The position numbers and the translations under genes are program-made. Below the pieces are notes generated by a model. It was not told the DNA's origin and searched no databases. It saw only the letters and a program-made list of their open reading frames with translations. Shown piece by piece: positions 31,594 to 40,443 of a stretch of DNA of 64,000 nucleotides (positions are counted from its first letter, which is position 1; every line of letters begins with the position of its first letter). The stretch is from an uncultured Bacteroidales bacterium (GTDB lineage Bacteria > Bacteroidota > Bacteroidia > Bacteroidales > ML635J-15), in assembly GCA_905234755.1 (NCBI GenBank), contig CAJOIT010000001.1, positions 434,001 to 498,000 on the forward strand, read 5' to 3'.

Positions 31594-32091
31594 TTATTTC
31601 ATTCTCTCCATTATCTCCCTAAACCATACCGTAAACAATTCGGGATGGAGTTTCATTTCTGACTTTATGCTTTCGGGCTTTGCCCAGCGGTAGTCGTCGG
31701 CTTCGGTGGGGTTGGGTAGGGGAGTGCCATCCCAGATACCAGTATATACATGGTCGATTTCGTTTTCGGTGAGACCATTGTCGAATTTGGCGGTGTAGTG
31801 GAAAGTGAAGGCAAATTTCAAGTCGCAGTCGAAGCCCATTTCGTGTTGCAGTCGCTCGTGCATGTAGGTTTCCATGTCCTTGCCTTCGACAAGGTGGCTG
31901 CAACAGGTGTTTGTCCATAGTCCTCCCGAATGGTATTTAGAGGTGGCGCGTTTCTGCATTAGGATTTCACCAGCGCTGTTGAATATCACAACAGAGAACG
32001 CACGATGAAGTAGCCACTGCTGGTGTACAAGGAGTTTCGGTGCATAGCCGTTTACTTGATCATCGTGCGTTACCGTTGCAATTTGTTCCAT
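31594..32091 (-). CDS. idi: Isopentenyl-diphosphate delta-isomerase type 1
   Basis: A 165-residue Nudix-fold enzyme interconverting IPP and DMAPP. Catalytic Cys in GLWTNTCCSHLVEG, Nudix-like HERLQHEMGF helix, and YTGIWDGTPLPNPTEADDYRW near the C-terminus carry the metal-binding and catalytic Glu residues. The ATG at 32091 starts MEQIATV, 4 bases after the pgi stop; a longer frame from 32145 would overlap pgi. Last gene of a HAD-pgi-idi unit. Confidence 0.92.
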   Translation of the reverse strand: MEQIATVTHDDQVNGYAPKLLVHQQWLLHRAFSVVIFNSAGEILMQKRATSKYHSGGLWTNTCCSHLVEGKDMETYMHERLQHEMGFDCDLKFAFTFHYTAKFDNGLTENEIDHVYTGIWDGTPLPNPTEADDYRWAKPESIKSEMKLHPELFTVWFREIMERMK

Positions 32092-32095
32092 GTGG

Positions 32096-33361
32096 TTATT
32101 CTTTTCCCAGCAACCTGAACATTTCCTTCTTGTATGCTTCAACACCGGGCTGGTTGAACGGGTTCACGCCAAGCATATATGCGCTGATACCGCAAGCGAA
32201 CTCGAAGAAGAACATCAGGTATCCGAGGTTGAACTCATCTACAGCATCAAATTCGATGCGGATGTTAGGAACATTGCCTGCCACATGTGCATTCATTGTA
32301 CCTTCGGCAGCCTTGCTGTTGATGTATTCCATATTCTTGCCTTCGAGGTAGTTGAGCTTGTCGAGGTTTTCGTTGTCGTGGGGAACAACAGGAGCATCGC
32401 TGTCGTCGTCAACCCAGAGAACAGTCTCGAAAAGTATTGGACTGCCGTCCTGAACGAACTGTCCGAGCGAGTGAAGGTCGGTGGTGTATGATACCGATGC
32501 GGGGAACAATCCCTTGCCGTTCTTGCCTTCGCTTTCGCCGTATAGTTGTTTCCACCATTCGGCAAAGTAGCTGAGGCGCGGATTGTAGTTGACCATGAGT
32601 TCTACCTTCCTGCCCTCATTGAAAAGCATATTTCTTACTGCAGCGTATTGTATTGCAGGGTTTTTCTCGTTGTTTTCGAGGCAGATGTCCTGTGCGAGCG
32701 AAGCACCGTGAAGCATTTCCTCAATGTCGAATCCTGCAATTGCAATCGGTACAAGTCCAACAGGCGACAGTACCGAGAAGCGTCCACCAACATTGTCGGC
32801 AATGATGAAGTCATCGAAACCTTCTTTGTCGCACAAAGTACGAAGTGCGCCCTTGTTTTCATCGGTAATAACTACGATGCGGTCGCGGATGGTTTCGTTG
32901 TCGAAGCGTTTCTTCATTTCGTTGTATAGAAGTCTGAAAGCAACTGCCGGTTCGGTTGTGGTTCCTGACTTTGAAATTACAACTATTCCGAATTCCTTAT
33001 CCTTCAAGTATTCCATGAGTTCTGCATGGTAGTTTCCGCTGAGTGTGTGACCAGCGAATATCATTTCGGGGTTCATTTTGCCGAAATGTGGTCTCAGTGC
33101 TTCGATTGTTGCCTTTGCTCCGAGGTATGAGCCGCCGATACCTATTACTACTACGCAGTCGAGCTGACGCATGCGGTCGGCGATGTTTAGAATGTCCTCA
33201 ATGTCCTCGTCGCTGTACGAGGTTGGCAAGTCCATCCATCCGAGGAAGTCGTTGCCTTCGCCGGTACCTTCTGTTAATGTGCTAAACTTTTCCTGTGCAA
33301 GTTTGAGCATTTCCTGATATTTGGCGTTGTTGCCGAGTGCTTTTTCGATGTTTAGTTTCAT
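32096..33361 (-). CDS. pgi: Glucose-6-phosphate isomerase
   Basis: A 421-residue enzyme of glycolysis and gluconeogenesis. Motifs: VVVIGIGGSYLGAKA (about 70-84), VVISKSGTTTEPAVAFR (phosphate-binding SKSGTT loop), DENKGALR, NVGGRFSVLSPVGL, and a C-terminal AYMLGVNPFNQPGVEAYK block with the catalytic Lys. It is of the short bacterial type. 26 bases separate it from the upstream HAD gene and 4 from idi. Confidence 0.95.
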   Translation of the reverse strand: MKLNIEKALGNNAKYQEMLKLAQEKFSTLTEGTGEGNDFLGWMDLPTSYSDEDIEDILNIADRMRQLDCVVVIGIGGSYLGAKATIEALRPHFGKMNPEMIFAGHTLSGNYHAELMEYLKDKEFGIVVISKSGTTTEPAVAFRLLYNEMKKRFDNETIRDRIVVITDENKGALRTLCDKEGFDDFIIADNVGGRFSVLSPVGLVPIAIAGFDIEEMLHGASLAQDICLENNEKNPAIQYAAVRNMLFNEGRKVELMVNYNPRLSYFAEWWKQLYGESEGKNGKGLFPASVSYTTDLHSLGQFVQDGSPILFETVLWVDDDSDAPVVPHDNENLDKLNYLEGKNMEYINSKAAEGTMNAHVAGNVPNIRIEFDAVDEFNLGYLMFFFEFACGISAYMLGVNPFNQPGVEAYKKEMFRLLGKE

Positions 33362-33387
33362 TGTGCTGATGATTTTAAGTTGATTAT

Positions 33388-34005
33388 CTAAAATTTTAAG
33401 TTTTCCATGTTGTTGTCTTTCAGAAATATTGTATTGAATCCCAATGTATTTGCCGCTTTAATGTTGGCTTCGTTGTCGTCGATGAAGATGCTTTCTTCGG
33501 GTTTGATGTGTGAATGTTCCACAACGTAGTCAAAAATGTCGCGGTTGGGCTTCTTAAGACCGATTTCGTGCGAGAAGTAGGCATGTTCCACAAGGCTTTC
33601 AAGTCCATCTACACCATGAACGCGCTTAAGCAACGCGGTGTAGAATCGGTAGTGGACTATGTTGGTATTGCTGAGGATAAAGGTGCGGTATTTGCCTTCG
33701 GCTTTCAATCGTTTCAGCATGTCGATTCTTGCGGTGGGGAAGTCCATGATTAGTGCATCCCAGCATTCTTCGAGGGTTTTGTCGGACAGTTTGCATCCAG
33801 TTACGCGACGAAATTCATCATAGAATTCCTTTTCGGTAATGCTGCCTACTTCTAGGCGGTCGAAAAGTTCATTTTGCGCGGCAAGTGTGTATAGTTCCGA
33901 AAAGTTGGTCATTCCATATTGTGCAAATGCCTTCTCGCTCAACTTTGTGTCGATGTTGAGGATTACATTGCCTAGGTCGAAGATGAGATTCTTTATGTTT
34001 TCCAT
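33388..34005 (-). CDS. HAD-superfamily phosphatase (subfamily IA)
   Basis: A 205-residue HAD hydrolase. Motif I IFDLGNVILNID with the nucleophile Asp near residue 9; motif II TFILSNTN; motif III Lys in GLKKPNRDIFDYV; motif IV IFIDDNEANIKAANTLGF. A helical cap lies between motifs I and II, as in YihX-like sugar phosphatases. The ATG at 34005 is preferred because a -7 box at 34022-34029 puts the transcription start near 34015, after an upstream in-frame ATG at 34020. First gene of the pgi-idi unit, so it may act on a hexose phosphate. Confidence 0.88.
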   Translation of the reverse strand: MENIKNLIFDLGNVILNIDTKLSEKAFAQYGMTNFSELYTLAAQNELFDRLEVGSITEKEFYDEFRRVTGCKLSDKTLEECWDALIMDFPTARIDMLKRLKAEGKYRTFILSNTNIVHYRFYTALLKRVHGVDGLESLVEHAYFSHEIGLKKPNRDIFDYVVEHSHIKPEESIFIDDNEANIKAANTLGFNTIFLKDNNMENLKF

Positions 34006-34021
34006 CCCTGAAAATTTCACA

Positions 34022-34029
34022 CAAATTTA
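34022..34029 (-). promoter_or_regulatory. -7 box for the HAD-pgi-idi unit
   Basis: Minus strand TAAATTTG. It decides the HAD start at 34005. Confidence 0.62.
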
Positions 34030-34175
34030 AAAGAAAATCTGTTATGTGATGAAAAAATGTTTGAAAAGGTTTATGAGGGTTTAAATATTTGATGTGGTTT
34101 GTGTCAAATGATGATGCAGGAACCCAGAAATGTTGAGTAGAAAATATTTTTATTTGTTATTTTTGAAAGAAATTG

Positions 34176-34183
34176 TATATTTG
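34176..34183 (+). promoter_or_regulatory. -7 box for the lipoprotein at 34255
   Basis: TATATTTG followed by CA, about 70 bases before the ATG. Confidence 0.6.
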
Positions 34184-34254
34184 CAACAGATTACAATATG
34201 GAAGTGCCGAAACAGCGTATTGTATATTGAATTGTACTGAAAGTAGGCATTATA

Positions 34255-34734
34255 ATGTTATTAATTATGAGGTGTAATTTTAGTTTGTTGGCATTAATTG
34301 TTGCAACATTGATGTTTTGTTCTTGTAATACCAAGACAGATGAAGTTAAAAATGTAAAAATTTCGGAAAAGTATCCTGATGTGGAAGTTAAAGACCAGCA
34401 TGCTGTTGGTATAAATGGAGAATCTCTTAATGTTCAGTCGGCTGTAGTAAACGACACATTAATTGCAATAACGGTAGAACCAGGAGATGTGGCGATTGAA
34501 AAGAACATTTCTCAATGCTTAATTTTTGCAAAGGACCCTAAAGGAATGCAGGAGCAAACCCCTGACGGTTTAGTCGTTAATTGCGATGGAAGCAGAACAT
34601 GGATGTTCTATGCTACATTGGGTAGTCCTATTGAAGAGCAAGTCGAACCACAATCTGTTGATTATCATCCTACAACTTTTCTTGTGGTGAGCGAGTACCT
34701 TGACTACAACGGTACAATATATAAGCACGAGTAA
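34255..34734 (+). CDS. Hypothetical lipoprotein
   Basis: A 159-residue protein (or 155 from the second ATG at 34267). Lipoprotein signal with lipobox CSC at about residues 22-24. The mature region has alternating strands, for example DTLIAITVEPGDVAIEKN and GSRTWMFYATLGSP, and no recognisable motif. Alone in its unit between a -7 box at 34176 and a terminator at 34758. Confidence 0.7.
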   Translation: MLLIMRCNFSLLALIVATLMFCSCNTKTDEVKNVKISEKYPDVEVKDQHAVGINGESLNVQSAVVNDTLIAITVEPGDVAIEKNISQCLIFAKDPKGMQEQTPDGLVVNCDGSRTWMFYATLGSPIEEQVEPQSVDYHPTTFLVVSEYLDYNGTIYKHE

Positions 34735-34757
34735 TCTGCTGTAGAAAAATGTATAAG

Positions 34758-34788
34758 ACTTGCATTCGGTAGGATGCAAGTTTTTTTG
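34758..34788 (+). terminator. Rho-independent terminator
   Basis: Stem ACTTGCAT / ATGCAAGT with an 8-base loop, followed by seven T, 24 bases after the lipoprotein stop. Confidence 0.88.
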
Positions 34789-34858
34789 TTTCTATTGAAT
34801 CTTAGCAAACTCTTTTGAACAATCGTCAATCGTTTTTCGTCAATCGTAAATATTATCG

Positions 34859-34866
34859 TATTTTTG
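34859..34866 (+). promoter_or_regulatory. -7 box for the tandem-paralog pair
   Basis: TATTTTTG, 28 bases before the ATG at 34895; just upstream CGTCAATCG is written twice (34834-34855). Confidence 0.6.
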
Positions 34867-34894
34867 CTGTGATTATTTTAAAAACTTAAATCTT

Positions 34895-35482
34895 ATGCCA
34901 AGAAAAAAGGAGAATCCAGTTGTAGAAGACTATTCAATGTATGTTTTTGAATTGCCGTTGACGGCGGATGAAAAGAAGACCATTATTGATATTTTGTGGA
35001 AGGACTTTGAGTGGAAGGCGGATTATAGTTCTTTCCAGATAAAGACGTTTGACGAGGATTTGGATAAGAAAATAGAAGAGGAAAATGAATTGCGAAAAAC
35101 TGCGCGGTTTATTGCTGAAAAAGGCTTGCTTGATGTCATAACCATTGCGATGGCTATATCTTGGAACCGCAGGGACGATTTCAATGCAATAAGGAAAATA
35201 ATCAGGAAGTATGCAAAGAACGAGTATGAATATTATTTTGAACGCAACTGTGAAATATGGAGAATAGGGAAAATATTGTCGCGGATTAGACTTACGCAGA
35301 ATTACCTTAGACCGCGCATTGGTGAAAAGAAGAAAAAAGTTGAAATTAATGATGAAGTGTACACAATTCACGAAAGAAGGCTGGTTGAACTGAAGAAGGC
35401 CTATAAAGACGTAATGGAGTTGCGTGATGCTATTCTAAAAGAAGCAGTTCCGTACAAGGATACACCGGCGGAGAAAATATAA
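34895..35482 (+). CDS. Hypothetical protein, tandem paralog A
   Basis: A 195-residue cytoplasmic protein, very rich in charged residues and predicted helical. It begins with MPRKKEN, then a conserved block FELPLTADEKKTIIDILWKD and FEWKADYSSFQIK; it later has KGLLDVITIAMAISWNRRDDF and NEYEYYFERN. The next gene (35519) repeats the same order of blocks at about 40% visible identity, so these are tandem paralogs. I recognise no family. They lie in the accessory block next to mcrBC, so they may be defence- or mobile-element-related, but no enzymatic motif is visible. Confidence 0.72.
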   Translation: MPRKKENPVVEDYSMYVFELPLTADEKKTIIDILWKDFEWKADYSSFQIKTFDEDLDKKIEEENELRKTARFIAEKGLLDVITIAMAISWNRRDDFNAIRKIIRKYAKNEYEYYFERNCEIWRIGKILSRIRLTQNYLRPRIGEKKKKVEINDEVYTIHERRLVELKKAYKDVMELRDAILKEAVPYKDTPAEKI

Positions 35483-35518
35483 GTTTTTTTGTAAGTCCTT
35501 TATTAACAATTTTTTCCG

Positions 35519-36154
35519 ATGACAAATAAAGTGGAAGAAATCATTGCGCAAGAAAAAGCGACCTTTGTATTTGGTTTGCCGTTAACCGAAGAGGAAAAGC
35601 AGACGATTATTGATATATTGCGAAAGGATTTTGTTTGGAAGGAGGGTAATAGTTCTTATCAAATAAAGAAAAGAGGTTCAAAATATTTGGTTCGCGAGAA
35701 GCGTTTTAGGATTGAGAGATATGAGGTGTCTTTTGAGGAACAATGCGAGAATGAAAGTATCATTCGTAAACGGCTTTATGAATTTGCAGAAATGGGCTTG
35801 TTGGATACAATAACTATTGCATTTGCCTCGTGTTGGAACCTTAAGGATGATTTTGCTGTTGTCAGGAAGATAGTGAGAAAATACACTGATAATGAATATG
35901 ATTATTATCGAGAACGTAGCAAGGAGTTAAAACTTATTGTTTCTTTTTTTTATGTATTGGATTCTAGGATTGGTTTTTTGCGCAAAATAAAATATGATAG
36001 CAAGGTAGAAATATATATAAATGGGGATAAATATAAAATCAGTAAATCTATACTTGATGAATTAAAGAAGACGATTAAAGACAAAAAGGAACTGGTTAGG
36101 ATTCTTAAAGAGGAAGCCACTCTAGTTCCGAAACAAGAAGATTCTAATCTTTAG
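35519..36154 (+). CDS. Hypothetical protein, tandem paralog B
   Basis: A 211-residue cytoplasmic protein, paralog of the one before. Shared blocks: FGLPLTEEEKQTIIDILRKD, FVWKEGNSSYQIK, MGLLDTITIAFASCWNLKDDF, VRKIVRKYTDNEYDYYRER. It carries an insertion of about 14 basic residues after the QIK block (KRGSKYLVREKRFRIERYE). The later part is helical with a short hydrophobic stretch LIVSFFYVL. Base composition is clearly more AT-rich than the housekeeping genes. Function unknown. Confidence 0.72.
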   Translation: MTNKVEEIIAQEKATFVFGLPLTEEEKQTIIDILRKDFVWKEGNSSYQIKKRGSKYLVREKRFRIERYEVSFEEQCENESIIRKRLYEFAEMGLLDTITIAFASCWNLKDDFAVVRKIVRKYTDNEYDYYRERSKELKLIVSFFYVLDSRIGFLRKIKYDSKVEIYINGDKYKISKSILDELKKTIKDKKELVRILKEEATLVPKQEDSNL

Positions 36155-36624
36155 TTTCCCAAAACTTAAATTGTGGGAGCAATAAGTTTGCATTTGATTG
36201 AATGTTTTTGGCTCTTTTTTATTTACGAAAATATGTTTTTTAGCATATTTAGAGTGATGATTTCCAAATCGGTTTTTCTCAACAAATGACCTAAATAAGA
36301 AGATTTTGTTTTTCTGACCTCCCAAATTTTACCCGTAGGTAAAATTCACCAGTATTTGTGCGGATATTTCCTAAATTTTTATATTCGGAATTATATGTTG
36401 TATAGCATATTTTTGTAACTATGCCTTGTCCTATTGTGTAAGTTAATATGTTTGTAAATAGTGAGTTATATTTGTAACTATAATTTTATATAACAAAATT
36501 TCAATATATAATTTTAGGTAAAAAATTTTTTCCTCGGCATTTTTTATTTTTTTTAGATAATATAAGTGAGGAAACCAATCCTCAAGAAAATAAAAAAAAT
36601 AATTAATTAAAAAATTAAAAAATT
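36155..36624. other. AT-rich intergenic region with several promoter-like boxes
   Basis: There is no gene in these 470 bases. It holds an inverted repeat AATTTTACC / GGTAAAATT (36326-36347) and three -7-like boxes, each followed by TAA(C/A)TA: TATTTTTG (36408), TATGTTTG (36447) and TATATTTG (36467). Close to the next gene it becomes almost pure A/T. Confidence 0.6.
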
Positions 36625-37098
36625 ATGAAGAAGAAAAATTCTTCCGAGTCAGTTCTTGACTCAATGAAAGTGAGTGGCAGTCAGTTGCGTAATCCCCAAA
36701 ACAGCAAGGCTGCAAAGTTAAATAGTCTCGAGCAGGAGGATGTTGATGCCCGGCAGAAAGAATGGGAATCTCAGACGCCAATTGTCGAAAGGGTCAAAGC
36801 AATGGTCGAGGAAATAGAGGCGGAACGCGAGTTGGAACGGTCGGGCATTAGCAAGGAGAAACTTGCCGAACTGGACGAAATTGCAGACGACTTGGAACGG
36901 CTCATAAAGGAGTACGACACGCATTGCGAGGAAACGGACAAGTGGCTGGCGGAAGTTGATGCTGAACTTGCTCTAGAAAATGAATCGGATGAGGACTTTG
37001 CCAGATGGGATAAAGTCATCAAAAATGCCGAGCGGGTCATAAAAGAGTGCGACAAATCCTTCGAGGAAGCAGAACGACTCATAAAAGAGTTCGATTAG
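36625..37098 (+). CDS. Acidic coiled-coil protein
   Basis: A 157-residue protein, soluble, with no signal. After a Ser/Lys-rich 35-residue head it is an almost continuous acidic helix with heptad spacing: IVERVKAMVEEIEAERELE, ADDLERLIKEYD, WLAEVDAEL, NAERVIKECD, EEAERLIKEFD. The (D/E)ERxIKE(Y/C/F)D unit occurs three times. It is probably a coiled-coil scaffold or inhibitor, function unknown. It is more GC-rich than its surroundings and ends at a strong terminator (37174-37209). Confidence 0.72.
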   Translation: MKKKNSSESVLDSMKVSGSQLRNPQNSKAAKLNSLEQEDVDARQKEWESQTPIVERVKAMVEEIEAERELERSGISKEKLAELDEIADDLERLIKEYDTHCEETDKWLAEVDAELALENESDEDFARWDKVIKNAERVIKECDKSFEEAERLIKEFD

Positions 37099-37173
37099 AA
37101 AGATGGGGAATAGTCCGGAGGTAAAACACCAAAAAGGCCAACGAAGAAAATGGAAAAAATGAGATGAATGAAA

Positions 37174-37209
37174 AACTCACACTGCTGTAATGGCGGTGTG
37201 AGTTTTTTT
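37174..37209 (+). terminator. Rho-independent terminator before mcrB
   Basis: Stem AACTCACAC / GTGTGAGTT around a 13-base loop, followed by a run of T. Confidence 0.9.
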
Positions 37210-37303
37210 GTTTGGAGAGAATTTAAGTCTTGGCGTTTTTTTGCTGTTGATAAATGCAATCTTGTTGTTAATAAACGGAAACAGCAAGTTGTTGTAAAAT
37301 GTT

Positions 37304-37311
37304 TAATTTTG
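37304..37311 (+). promoter_or_regulatory. -7 box for mcrBC
   Basis: TAATTTTG, 64 bases before the mcrB ATG. Confidence 0.55.
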
Positions 37312-37374
37312 TAGCGAAATAATTACGGAGTTTCCGAAAATCCGAAGAAGAGTAGGACGATAAAAAGGAATTAT

Positions 37375-38925
37375 ATGGAATTATTGTATTCTAGCAGTGA
37401 TTTAAATCAAGTTGGACTTCGTGTTATGTATGTTTTGTATAGGCACGATAATAAGTTTGCAAGAGTGAAACAATTTTACAGATTTAAGGAAAATGTAAAT
37501 GATAAAAAACAAACGACATCTTTAACTTTCGAGTTAAAGCCAGCAAAATCCTTAAATAGGGTTTTCTTTACAGTAAATGCAAATGAATCTAGATTTGATA
37601 ATTGTCCTTTCTTTATTGAAGGTCAAGAATATTTTTGTAGTGCTACATGGTATTGGGAGAAAAAACATAAAAAAACACAGTCAACCGCTTTCCCAAAAAT
37701 TGAGAAGCTGAAGTATCTTTTGGAGAAATGCTATGGCGATGCTTTTGAATTGAAGGATACTGGGGATGTTTGGGAGTTTTATGGTCCTTCTGATTGCATG
37801 AAATATATTAAGGAGGTTAATTCGAAAAATGAAAATACAAATAACGGTAATGGGTCGCAAATATCCGTTCCGAAAACTGAAAAAAAACATAATGTTTCAA
37901 ATTATCTTCCTGTGCATCCCTTAAATCTGATCCTTTACGGCCCTCCAGGAACAGGAAAGACCTATAATACACTTTTTCACGCGTTGTCAATCATAGAACA
38001 GAAAGATATAGACAAACTTATAGACGAAAAATTTCCAGAAAAAACACCCAAAAGTAAACTCACGAAAGAGGAATATGAGTCGTTTAAAAATGATTTTGAC
38101 AAATTTGTTGAGAAAGGTCAAATCGTCTTTACTACTTTCCATCAGTCTTTGAGTTACGAGGATTTTGTAGAAGGTATTAAACCTATAACGACAAAAGCAA
38201 GAGAAGTGAAATATGAGGTTCGTCCTGGAATATTCAAGAGATTGTGTGAAAGAGCAAAAGATGATAAAGATAATAATTATGTACTCATCATTGATGAAAT
38301 AAATTGTGGTAATGTTTCGCAGATATTTGGCGAACTTATTACTTTGCTTGAAGATGACAAGCGTCTTGGAAAAGATGAGGAAATAACTGTTAAGTTGCCA
38401 TATTCTTCCGCTATGAATCCTAATGCGGAAAGGTTTGGCGTTCCAAGCAATCTATATATAATAGGTACAATGAATACAGCCGACCGTAGTGTAGAGGCTC
38501 TTGATACCGCCTTGCGCCGTAGGTTCGAGTTCAAGGAGATGATGCCTGATGAAACATTATTGGATAATGCTGAAGATAAAGAGATTTTAAAAGACATTAA
38601 TTTGCGTATTACTGCTCTTAAGGATAGGGAACATCAGATTGGGCATAGTTATTTTATGAATTATGATATTAAAAATAGGGATGAATGTTTACGGAAAATC
38701 TTTAAGAATAAAATCGTTCCTTTGCTTCAGGAGTATTTCTATGGCGACTACTCGAAGATTGGGCTTGTACTCGGTAGTGAGTTCGTTAAGGAAGAGAAGT
38801 CTGTTGAATTTGCAAAAGGTTTTGAGTTAGAGTCTGAGAGAGGAACTACATATAGGTTGCTCACAGATGATGAATGGGAAAACCTAGATATGGACAATGC
38901 GATAGGATTTTTGCTTAACGAATAA
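37375..38925 (+). CDS. mcrB: McrB-type AAA+ GTPase of a type IV restriction system
   Basis: A 516-residue protein. The motor domain has Walker A LYGPPGTGKTYNT (residues about 185-197), Walker B with McrB-type YVLIIDEINCGN, the sensor motif GTMNTADRSVEALDTALRRRF, and HQIGHSYF near the C-terminus. McrB hydrolyses GTP and, with McrC, cuts DNA carrying modified cytosine. Residues 1-150 should be the modified-base reader but match none of the reader families I know, so the specificity is open. mcrC starts 14 bases after its stop. Confidence 0.92.
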   Translation: MELLYSSSDLNQVGLRVMYVLYRHDNKFARVKQFYRFKENVNDKKQTTSLTFELKPAKSLNRVFFTVNANESRFDNCPFFIEGQEYFCSATWYWEKKHKKTQSTAFPKIEKLKYLLEKCYGDAFELKDTGDVWEFYGPSDCMKYIKEVNSKNENTNNGNGSQISVPKTEKKHNVSNYLPVHPLNLILYGPPGTGKTYNTLFHALSIIEQKDIDKLIDEKFPEKTPKSKLTKEEYESFKNDFDKFVEKGQIVFTTFHQSLSYEDFVEGIKPITTKAREVKYEVRPGIFKRLCERAKDDKDNNYVLIIDEINCGNVSQIFGELITLLEDDKRLGKDEEITVKLPYSSAMNPNAERFGVPSNLYIIGTMNTADRSVEALDTALRRRFEFKEMMPDETLLDNAEDKEILKDINLRITALKDREHQIGHSYFMNYDIKNRDECLRKIFKNKIVPLLQEYFYGDYSKIGLVLGSEFVKEEKSVEFAKGFELESERGTTYRLLTDDEWENLDMDNAIGFLLNE

Positions 38926-38939
38926 ACTTGTTTTTTGAG

Positions 38940-40169
38940 ATGGCATCGCAGCGAATACAGGTATTTGAGTATGGCGAACTTATTGTAGGAAATGACGGTA
39001 TCGCACAAGAGCAATTTGATGCTCTTGCGAGATATTACAATGATGACAGAACCTATTATTCATTGATTGATGACGGCATAAGGTGTGGCATAAGGTTCAA
39101 GCAGTATGTAGGAGTTCTGAAGGTTGGCAATCTCATAATAGAGGTGTTGCCTAAGGCAGATAAAGATGAGAATGAAAAAGAAGGCGAAAAAGATATTTGG
39201 CGTTCTCGTCTTATACAGATGTTGAAGCGTGTGCATAAACTGAAAATATCCGCACCAACGGTAGCAGGACAGTCAACCACAAGTTCAATATTGGATGTAT
39301 TTATCGAAAAGTTTCTTGACCAGGTGGATGAACTTTTGAACAAGGGACTCGTAAAATGCTATCACAAAGAAGATGCAAATATTGGAGCATTGAAGGGAAG
39401 GCTGCTATGGTCGAAGCACTTGGTTAAGAATTGCATACACAAGGAAAAGTTTTATGTAAACTATACGACTTACGACTACGAACACATACTTAACCGTATA
39501 TTGCGAAAGACACTTGAAGTTATTCCTAAGTTGGTGTACAGCACATCATTGCGGGGGAGGGCAGTTTCTTCTTTGTTCTCCTTTCCTGAACTTAAGGATA
39601 TTTCTGTTTCCCCAGAATTGTTTTCTTCCTTGAATTTCGACCGCAAGACAGAGGATTACACATTTGCGATTGATATTGCAAAGTTAATCCTGCTGAATTA
39701 TTCTCCAGACTTTAAAGAAGGTAATAATGATATTCTGGCATTGATGTTCGATATGAACAAACTATGGGAGGAGTATATAGGTTGTGTTTTGAAACAAAAG
39801 TTGAATGACTACAATGTTTCTTGTCAGAAAAAGGAACAACTATGGAAACCAGCAAATAGCGAAAGGACAAAGACCGTTTGTGCAGACATAGTAATCAAGA
39901 AGAACGATAATGTTACCGCAGTTCTCGATACAAAGTGGAAATGTCCGGAAGAATATGCTTCTGATGCTGATTTGCACCAGATGTATGTGTATTTGAATCG
40001 TTTCAATACACGAAGAGTTGCTTTGGTGTATCCTGGGGAAAAAACTGATGTGAAAGGTTCTTTTGTAGATAGTGACAACAATTCTTGCGATATGATTTTT
40101 GTTTCTTGTAGTGGAGACGACTGGGAGGATAATATCGTAAAAAAGATAAGAGGCTGGTTAGAGTCGTAA
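38940..40169 (+). CDS. mcrC: McrC nuclease subunit
   Basis: A 409-residue protein starting MASQRIQVFEYGELIVG at the ATG 38940. N-terminal part: FKQYVGVLKVGNLIIEVLPK, the McrC beta-domain that binds McrB. Middle: WSKHLVKNCIH and YDYEHILNRIL. C-terminal PD-(D/E)xK nuclease: VCADIVIKK (Asp) followed by VLDTKWK, then YVYLNRF. It cuts DNA when McrB translocates. Co-transcribed with mcrB. Confidence 0.92.
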   Translation: MASQRIQVFEYGELIVGNDGIAQEQFDALARYYNDDRTYYSLIDDGIRCGIRFKQYVGVLKVGNLIIEVLPKADKDENEKEGEKDIWRSRLIQMLKRVHKLKISAPTVAGQSTTSSILDVFIEKFLDQVDELLNKGLVKCYHKEDANIGALKGRLLWSKHLVKNCIHKEKFYVNYTTYDYEHILNRILRKTLEVIPKLVYSTSLRGRAVSSLFSFPELKDISVSPELFSSLNFDRKTEDYTFAIDIAKLILLNYSPDFKEGNNDILALMFDMNKLWEEYIGCVLKQKLNDYNVSCQKKEQLWKPANSERTKTVCADIVIKKNDNVTAVLDTKWKCPEEYASDADLHQMYVYLNRFNTRRVALVYPGEKTDVKGSFVDSDNNSCDMIFVSCSGDDWEDNIVKKIRGWLES

Positions 40170-40337
40170 AACTATTGATAGAAAGCAAAATAAAAGGGAA
40201 TGCTCGGTTTAATTTGGGGTATTTCCTTTTTTTTGTTGTAAATTGCAGTAATGTATTGTTGATAAGGAAAATGTGGTGTAAATTCCGTTTTTTTCAAACT
40301 TTTCCCCATAATTTTTGGTCATCTCCCAATTTTCTCT

Positions 40338-40345
40338 TATCTTTG
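40338..40345 (+). promoter_or_regulatory. -7 box upstream of the operator cluster
   Basis: TATCTTTG followed by CACC; strong match to the consensus. Confidence 0.6.
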
Positions 40346-40443
40346 CACCATGAAAAAATGAAGAAAATGGGAACGGATATGATTAAATGAAAATCAAATT
40401 GAATTTTTAGGGAATCTTTGCTATGTTATAGCGAAATGATTTC

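Noticed and set aside
40358..40390. Ten-codon leader peptide (MKKMGTDMIK)
   Set aside because: It is very short with no support beyond an ATG after a promoter box, and is not linked to any attenuator-like hairpin.
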